This document shows, one piece after another, positions 59,461 to 64,000 of a stretch of DNA of 64,000 nucleotides. Numbering within the stretch: the stretch's first letter is position 1; each line of letters starts with the position of its first letter. Under the pieces are notes generated by a model. It was not told where the DNA came from. It saw only the letters and a list, made by a program, of their open reading frames with translations, and searched no databases. A program made the position numbers and the translations under genes. The DNA comes from Streptomyces seoulensis. Its GTDB lineage: Bacteria > Actinomycetota > Actinomycetes > Streptomycetales > Streptomycetaceae. The DNA is taken from positions 6,218,353 to 6,282,352 of the forward strand of contig CP054936.1 of the NCBI GenBank assembly GCA_013364255.1, in the 5' to 3' direction.

Positions 59461-59603
59461 CCGGAGCGGGCCGGGGAGCGCACGGGGCGGCGCGGCGGCG
59501 CGCGGTCCCGTGCGCCGCCGGGGGAACGGCCGCGCGCGCCCCCGGCCGGACCACCTCCTGTGCCCGGCCAGGCAATGATCCATTCCCGCTCTTTCGTGTA
59601 ATA

Positions 59604-59618
59604 GCACCGACACGGTGC
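59604..59618. promoter_or_regulatory. dyad GCACCG-ACA-CGGTGC upstream of the encapsulin gene
   Basis: Perfect 6-bp arms directly downstream of a -10-like TGTAAT (59597-59602), that is, around the probable transcription start; a position expected of a repressor site. Confidence 0.5.
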
Positions 59619-59646
59619 GTGATGGAAGGCTGGCGCATGCAAATCG

Positions 59647-59675
59647 ATGCCCGGCTCCGATCGAGTGCCGGGCAT
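59647..59675 (+). promoter_or_regulatory. leader hairpin before the encapsulin gene
   Basis: ATGCCCGGC (59647-59655) and GCCGGGCAT (59667-59675), a perfect 9-bp stem with an 11-nt loop, five bases before the GGGAGGG ribosome site. It could affect translation or be a second operator. Confidence 0.55.
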
Positions 59676-59696
59676 GAGTCGGGAGGGCAATTCTCT

Positions 59697-61103
59697 ATGT
59701 CGGTAGGCGAAGAGGTCCGTACGGAGCAGGGCCGGCCGCAGCAGAGCCTCGGCACGGCGGCCGCGCGGAACCTGGCCACCACCACCAAGTCCGTACCCCA
59801 GATGCAGGAGATCAGCTCGCGCTGGCTGTTGCGCATGCTGCCCTGGGTCGACGTGCAGGGCGGCACCTACCGGGTGAACCGGCGGCTGACCTACGCCGTC
59901 GGCGACGGCAGGATCACCTTCGTCAAGACGGGCGACCGGGTCGAGGTGATCCCCGCCGAACTCGGCGAACTGCCCGTGCTGCGGGGCTTCGAGGACGACG
60001 ACGCGCTCTCCGAACTCGCCTCGCGCTGCCGGCAGCGCGAGATCGGCGCCGGACAGGTGATCGCCTCGTTCGGCAACCAGCAGGAGGAGGTGTACCTGCT
60101 CGTCCACGGCCGCGCCGAGAAGGTCGGCACCGGCCCCTACGGCGACGACCAGGTCCTCGGCATCCTCGCCGACGGCGCCTACTTCGGCGAGCACGCGCTC
60201 CTGGACCCCGACGCCATCTGGGAGTACACGGTCCGCGCGGACACCACGTGCACCGTCCTCGTCCTGTCCCGGCACGACTTCGAGCAGGTCACCGAGCGCG
60301 CCACATCGCTGCGCGAGCACCTGAGGAGGCTGCGCTCGATCCCCGGCCAGCGCACCAACAAGTACGGCGAGAAGGAGGTCGACCTCGCCGCGGGCCACAG
60401 CGGCGAGCCCGACATCCCGCACACCTTCGTCGACTACGAGGCCCGGCCCCGCGAGTACGAACTGAGCATCGCCCAGACCGTGCTGCGCATCCACTCGCGC
60501 GTGGCCGACCTCTACAACCAGCCGATGAACCAGACCGAGCAGCAGCTCCGGCTGACCGTCGAGGCGTTGAAGGAGCGCCAGGAGCACGAGCTGATCAACA
60601 ACCGCGACTTCGGTCTGCTCCACAACTGCGAGTACGACCAGCGGATCCAGCCGCACGACGGCGTGCCGAGCCCCGACGACATGGACGAACTGCTCAGCCG
60701 GCGCCGCGGCACCAAGCTCTTCCTGGCCCACCCGCGCGCCATCGCGGCGTTCGGCCGCGAGCTGAACAAGCGGGGTCTGGTGCCCGAGACCATCGACATG
60801 GGCGGCAACCGCATCCCCACCTGGCGCGGGGTGCCGATCTTCCCGTCCAACAAGATCCCGGTCACCGAGGCCCGGACCAGCTCCATCATCGCCATGCGTC
60901 TGGGCGAGGAGGACCAGGGCGTCATCGGACTGCGCGCCCAGGGCATCCCGGACGAGATCGAGCCGAGCCTGTCCGTGCGGTTCATGGGCATCAACGAGCA
61001 GGCGATCATCAAGTACCTGGTGACGTCGTACTTCTCGGCGGCCGTGCTGGTGCCGGACGCGCTGGGCGTCCTGGAGAACATCGAGGTCGGCCGTTGGCGC
61101 TGA
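59697..61103 (+). CDS. eshA: Family 2B encapsulin shell protein with internal cNMP-binding-like domain (EshA-like)
   Basis: HK97-fold shell protein of 468 residues that should self-assemble into a nanocompartment. Domain order: N-terminal arm (1-60), first part of the shell fold, an inserted cyclic-nucleotide-binding-like domain (about 95-205), then the main HK97 portion (about 260-468; LFLAHPRAIAAFGRELN, VPIFPSNKIPV, EEDQGVIGLRAQGI). In the cNMP fold the GEHALL loop is present, but the phosphate-binding Arg-Ser pair of CRP is Trp175-Glu176. ATG 59697 follows GGGAGGG. Earlier ATGs at 59619-59637 lie before the leader hairpin and lack a site. The next gene encodes its likely cargo. Confidence 0.9.
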   Translation: MSVGEEVRTEQGRPQQSLGTAAARNLATTTKSVPQMQEISSRWLLRMLPWVDVQGGTYRVNRRLTYAVGDGRITFVKTGDRVEVIPAELGELPVLRGFEDDDALSELASRCRQREIGAGQVIASFGNQQEEVYLLVHGRAEKVGTGPYGDDQVLGILADGAYFGEHALLDPDAIWEYTVRADTTCTVLVLSRHDFEQVTERATSLREHLRRLRSIPGQRTNKYGEKEVDLAAGHSGEPDIPHTFVDYEARPREYELSIAQTVLRIHSRVADLYNQPMNQTEQQLRLTVEALKERQEHELINNRDFGLLHNCEYDQRIQPHDGVPSPDDMDELLSRRRGTKLFLAHPRAIAAFGRELNKRGLVPETIDMGGNRIPTWRGVPIFPSNKIPVTEARTSSIIAMRLGEEDQGVIGLRAQGIPDEIEPSLSVRFMGINEQAIIKYLVTSYFSAAVLVPDALGVLENIEVGRWR

Positions 61104-61221
61104 CGCTCCCCGCCCGCCCGCGGTGTCCCCGCCCGCCGGCCCGGGTAGAACACCCCGGGGACAGGGACCCGGTACCGCCTGCGCAGCCACCAGTGTTCGC
61201 GGACTCTCCGAGGGGGAGCGG

Positions 61222-62391
61222 ATGGCCGAGTTCATGACGGAGACGACACCACGCCCACCCGGTGGCCCCGACGCCGTGCCGACGGCGCGGCCGGGACCCG
61301 CGGCGCCCGCCACGGCGTTCCCCCGGCCCGCCCCGGGCGGCCCCGGCGGCGCCCCGGCGGCGGCGCCCGACGGCCACGACGCGGCGGTGATCCTCGACCG
61401 CGCCCGGTCGTATGTCGACCCGGAACTGCGCTCGGCCGTCGCCTCGCTGCCGTCGTCCCTGCGCCGGGTCGCCGGCTACCACTTCGGCTGGGAGCACGCC
61501 GACGGCACCCCCGCCACGGGGAACGCGGGCAAGGCGATCCGTCCCGCGCTGGTCCTGGCCGCGGCCGAGGCGATCGGCGGGGCACGGGGGCGGGCGGCCG
61601 CGGCGCGGGCGGCCGCGGCGGTGGAACTGGTCCACAACTTCACGCTGCTGCACGACGACGTGATGGACCGGGACACCACCCGGCGGCACCGGCCCACCGT
61701 GTGGACGGTGTTCGGCGACCCCGACGCCATCCTGACCGGGGACGCCCTCCAGGCGCTCGCCCTGCGCATGCTCGCCGAGGACCCGCACCCGGCCGCCCCG
61801 GCCGCCGCGGCGCGGCTCGCCGCCTGTGTGGTGGAGCTGTGCGCGGGCCAGCAGGCGGACACGGCGCTGGAGAGCCGCGCGCCGCACGAGGTGACGCTCG
61901 CGGAGGTGCTCGCCGTGGCCGAGGCCAAGACGGGCGCGCTGCTGGGCTGCGCGTGCGCCGTCGGCGCGCTGTACGCGGGGGCGGACGAGGAGGAGGTGCG
62001 GGCGCTGGACGCCTTCGGCCGGCAGGCCGGGATGGCGTTCCAGCTCATCGACGACGTGATCGGCATATGGGGCGACCCCGAGCGCACCGGCAAGCCGGCC
62101 GGCGCCGACCTCGCCGCCCGCAAGAAGTCGCTGCCGGTGGTCGCCGCGCTCACCTCCGGCACCCCGGCGGCCGCCGAACTCGCCGAGCTGTACGCCCGGC
62201 CGCACCAGGAAGGGGAGGAGGAGCGCACCACCGTGGCGGTGGAGCGGGCGGGCGGCCGGGACTGGGCCCAGTCGCAAGCGGCCGACCGGATGGCCCAGGC
62301 GGTCCACGAACTGTCCCGGGCCGTCCCGGACCCCGCCGCGGCGGGCGGTCTGCTGGCCCTGGCCGAGTTCGTGACCAGGCGCACCAGCTGA
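61222..62391 (+). CDS. polyprenyl diphosphate synthase with disordered N-terminus, likely encapsulin cargo
   Basis: A 389-residue trans-isoprenyl diphosphate synthase. GKAIRP (103-108), the first Asp-rich motif LLHDDVMDRD (D145, D146, D149) and the second, LIDDVIGIWGD (D277, D278), are intact, so it should make a C15-C20 or longer diphosphate. Residues 1-52 are Pro/Ala/Gly-rich and disordered, absent from ordinary synthases. In Family 2B encapsulin operons such N-terminal regions direct terpene enzymes into the shell. It starts 118 bp after the shell gene, same strand, with GGGGGAG just upstream. A strong terminator follows. Confidence 0.92.
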   Translation: MAEFMTETTPRPPGGPDAVPTARPGPAAPATAFPRPAPGGPGGAPAAAPDGHDAAVILDRARSYVDPELRSAVASLPSSLRRVAGYHFGWEHADGTPATGNAGKAIRPALVLAAAEAIGGARGRAAAARAAAAVELVHNFTLLHDDVMDRDTTRRHRPTVWTVFGDPDAILTGDALQALALRMLAEDPHPAAPAAAARLAACVVELCAGQQADTALESRAPHEVTLAEVLAVAEAKTGALLGCACAVGALYAGADEEEVRALDAFGRQAGMAFQLIDDVIGIWGDPERTGKPAGADLAARKKSLPVVAALTSGTPAAAELAELYARPHQEGEEERTTVAVERAGGRDWAQSQAADRMAQAVHELSRAVPDPAAAGGLLALAEFVTRRTS

Positions 62392-62484
62392 GCCCGCCCC
62401 GGGGCGGCGGCGCCACTCGATGACGCCGCGCCCCACGCACCACGGGTCCACAACTCCATAGGTCCCCAGGTCCACGACCCGGCA

Positions 62485-62515
62485 GGGAAGCCCCGCGGCG
62501 GGGGCGGGGCTTCCC
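62485..62515 (+). terminator. terminator of the encapsulin operon
   Basis: GGGAAGCCCCG (62485-62495) and CGGGGCTTCCC (62505-62515): a perfect 11-bp stem, about 95 bp after the synthase stop. The rest of the 319-bp gap (62392-62710) holds no gene; a -10-like TACGCT (62659-62664) precedes the GNAT gene. Confidence 0.82.
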
Positions 62516-62710
62516 CCGGCGTGGTGGACGCAGGCCCCGGAGCCACCGGGTCCGTACGGCTCCTGACCCCGTACGGCCCCCGGCGGCTCCGGCCCGGCGG
62601 GTCCCGCACTTCCCCACGGTGTGCGGGGCCCGCTCCTCACTGCGCGCCGCCTCCCAGGTACGCTCAACTTCCTTGTTCCCGAGGCTTTTTGAAGGAGAAG
62701 GGGCGGAAGG

Positions 62711-63367
62711 ATGGGTGTGGTGATTCGGGCGGCGGGCGCCGACGACCGGGAGCTGGTCGTGCGGCTGCTGGACGAGGCGTTCCAGGACGACCCGGTGAGC
62801 GGCTGGGTCTTTCCCGGGCAGGACTACCGCCGCCGGACCCACCACCGGCTGATGGCCGCGTTCACCGACATCGTGTTCGCCGAGGGCCGCATCGATGTCA
62901 CCGAGGACGGCTCGGCGTGCGCGCTGTGGCTGTCCGTGCCCGCGAACGGCCACGAGGAACCGGAGGCGGACGCCGTCGCGGGCGCGTCCACCGGCACGGG
63001 CGAGGCCGACGACGCGGTGCGGCTGCGGGAGGCCGTCGACCCGGCGAACCCCCGGGTGGAGGAGATAGCCCGGCTGCTGGCCGGGACCCACCCGGCCGGC
63101 CGTGCCCACGAGTACCTGTGGATGATCGGCGTCGCACCCAGGCGCCAGGGCGAGGGCCTGGGCGCCGCGCTGATCCGGCACGTCCTGGACCGCTGCGACC
63201 GCGAGGGGCTGCCGGCCTATCTGGAGGCCAGCAGCCCCCGCAGCGCCAAGCTCTACGAACGCCTCGGCTTCGCCGCCACCGGCCGCACCCTCGACCTGCC
63301 GGACGGCCCGAAGATGTGGCCGATGTGGCGCGAGCCGGCAGCCGCGACGCCGTCCCCAGGCAACTGA
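62711..63367 (+). CDS. GNAT-family N-acetyltransferase
   Basis: A 218-residue acetyltransferase. The acetyl-CoA loop is WMIGVAPRRQGEGLGAALI (about residues 137-155), preceded by HEYLW, and EASSPRSAKLYERLGF is motif B. An acidic insertion (HEEPEADAVAGAS... GEADD) interrupts the N-terminal half. The ATG at 62711 follows GAAGGAGAAGGGG. Substrate unknown. Its stop codon lies inside the first unit of a 32-bp tandem repeat shared with the end of the convergent VOC gene. Confidence 0.87.
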   Translation: MGVVIRAAGADDRELVVRLLDEAFQDDPVSGWVFPGQDYRRRTHHRLMAAFTDIVFAEGRIDVTEDGSACALWLSVPANGHEEPEADAVAGASTGTGEADDAVRLREAVDPANPRVEEIARLLAGTHPAGRAHEYLWMIGVAPRRQGEGLGAALIRHVLDRCDREGLPAYLEASSPRSAKLYERLGFAATGRTLDLPDGPKMWPMWREPAAATPSPGN

Positions 63368-63452
63368 CCGCCATCTCAGCGCCGTCCCCCGACAACTGAC
63401 CGCCGTCTCAGCGCCTTTCCCGGGAAACCGGCCGCTGTCTCAGCGGCGTCCG
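63361..63452. repeat. degenerate 32-33 bp tandem repeat at a convergent gene junction
   Basis: Unit CAACTGACCGCCRTCTCAGC plus GCC-rich remainder, at 63361-63392, 63393-63425 and, more diverged, 63426-63452. It spans the stop codons of the GNAT and VOC genes. GCCGTCCCCAGG before the first unit suggests the unit began in the GNAT 3' end. Confidence 0.75.
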
Positions 63453-64000
63453 GCGGCGGGCAGTCCGCCCGTCTCCGGGTCCCGCCCGGTCAGGCAGTAC
63501 AGACCGCCGGCCGGGTCGCGCAGCACGGTCCAGTGGGGATGGTCGGCCACCCGGGTCGCGCCCAGCCGCTCGTGGTCGGCACGGGTGGCGGCGAGGTCCG
63601 CGCAGGCGAGGTCGAGATGGGCGGCCGCGGGCCGCTCCTCGTCCAGACGTTGCAGCAGGACCCGGACCGGAAGCCCGGCCGGCGGCGTGAGGACGTGGAA
63701 CTCGGGCCGGGAGCCCGGCAGCGACTCCCAGTCGTCCAGCAGCGCGCTCCAGAAGGCGACTTCGGCGCCCCAGGCGGACGGCGGGACGTCGAGGCACACC
63801 TGGTCGAGCCGACTGCCGCAGACGACGGGCGGGCGCGCCGACTCCCCGTCCCAGGGCACCGCGCAGAACGACTGCCCGCCAGGGGAGCGCAGAACGGCCC
63901 AGTCTCCGTGGTCGGCGACGACCGCGGCCCCGAGCCGTACCGCCGCGGCCCGCAGGCCCGGAACGTCGTCGCCGACGAGGTCGAGATGCGCGCCGCCGTC
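63440..64000 (-). CDS. two-domain VOC (glyoxalase-like) protein, 5' partial
   Basis: The frame is open from the stop at 63440 to the window edge, so the N-terminus is missing. Two related VOC half-domains are visible: AHLDLVGDDVPGLRAAAVRLGAAVVADHGDWAVLRSP (upstream; landmark split over bases 63880-63990) and AHLDLACADLAATRADHERLGATRV... HWTVLRDPAGGLYCLTG (C-terminal), which are clear duplicates. The His of AHLD and the Glu/Asp-type positions of metal-dependent glyoxalases are only partly conserved. This streptomycete group is called VOC or glyoxalase-like; it includes no proven enzyme I can name. An internal GTG at 63859 is probably not a start. Confidence 0.8.
   Translation of the reverse strand, partial: DGGAHLDLVGDDVPGLRAAAVRLGAAVVADHGDWAVLRSPGGQSFCAVPWDGESARPPVVCGSRLDQVCLDVPPSAWGAEVAFWSALLDDWESLPGSRPEFHVLTPPAGLPVRVLLQRLDEERPAAAHLDLACADLAATRADHERLGATRVADHPHWTVLRDPAGGLYCLTGRDPETGGLPAAGRR

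Noticed and set aside
59449..62710. 2-methylisoborneol synthase or methyltransferase near the encapsulin
   Set aside because: Other Family 2B loci have such genes; here the only linked enzyme is the polyprenyl diphosphate synthase.

Overview
The window is about 73% G+C with strongly G/C-biased third codon positions, many GTG starts and leaderless promoters. Its gene order and several near-identical proteins (SigR/RsrA, DasR, WblC, WblE, epi-isozizaene synthase with its CYP170 P450, NrdABS, SigH) place it in the chromosomal core of a Streptomyces, collinear with the S. coelicolor SCO5188-SCO5250 neighbourhood as I remember it, but not that species. I see no insertion sequence, integrase, phage gene, CRISPR array or rRNA. 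The one RNA gene is an initiator tRNA. Genes at both ends are cut by the window.

Layout. 1-6.1 kb: end of a UvrD-type helicase; wblC with a long leader (promoter, upstream ORF, terminator hairpin) and a coupled small gene; then, on the minus strand, a UbiB-like kinase and an orphan E1/ThiF-like protein. 6.3-10.3 kb: zinc metallopeptidase, then a TerD-AIM24 fusion and two AIM24 proteins. 10.4-21.8 kb: NUDIX, zincin-like protein, SDR, MoaE, small membrane protein, PDZ-Lon protease, PPA1309 protein, UPF0182 membrane protein, Sel1-repeat protein, tRNA-fMet. 21.9-31.5 kb: catR/catalase divergon, CBS protein, hisN, TetR, SMR exporter, rsgA-aroA, M50 protease, YedK-type peptidase, alpha/beta hydrolase.

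31.5-40.2 kb: thiol-stress sigR-rsrA with a sequence-perfect sigma-R promoter, a pair of membrane HD(-GYP) proteins, a TPR protein, def, and the two-gene albaflavenone cluster (sesquiterpene synthase plus P450). 40.3-45.2 kb: nrdABS, read leftwards under an adenosylcobalamin riboswitch. 45.3-50.6 kb: GNAT, an SSS symporter with its DUF3311 partner, then dasR and nagB side by side with three DasR boxes; the dasABC transporter that sits between them in S. coelicolor is absent. 50.6-56.8 kb: PdtaS-like sensor kinase, wblE, diacylglycerol-kinase-like protein, small membrane protein, the anti-sigma/sigma pair rshA-sigH and a UBP zinc finger.

56.9-64 kb: Na+/H+ antiporter, a PLP deaminase-like enzyme, then the most distinctive locus: a Family 2B encapsulin (EshA-like shell with a built-in cyclic-nucleotide fold) followed by a polyprenyl diphosphate synthase whose disordered Pro/Ala-rich N-terminus looks like a cargo-loading segment. 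A GNAT and a two-domain VOC protein (partial) end the window. The shared theme is regulation: stress sigma factors, WhiB proteins, redox, amino-sugar and cobalamin sensing. Several leaders and operators can be read directly, and they are the main content of the findings.
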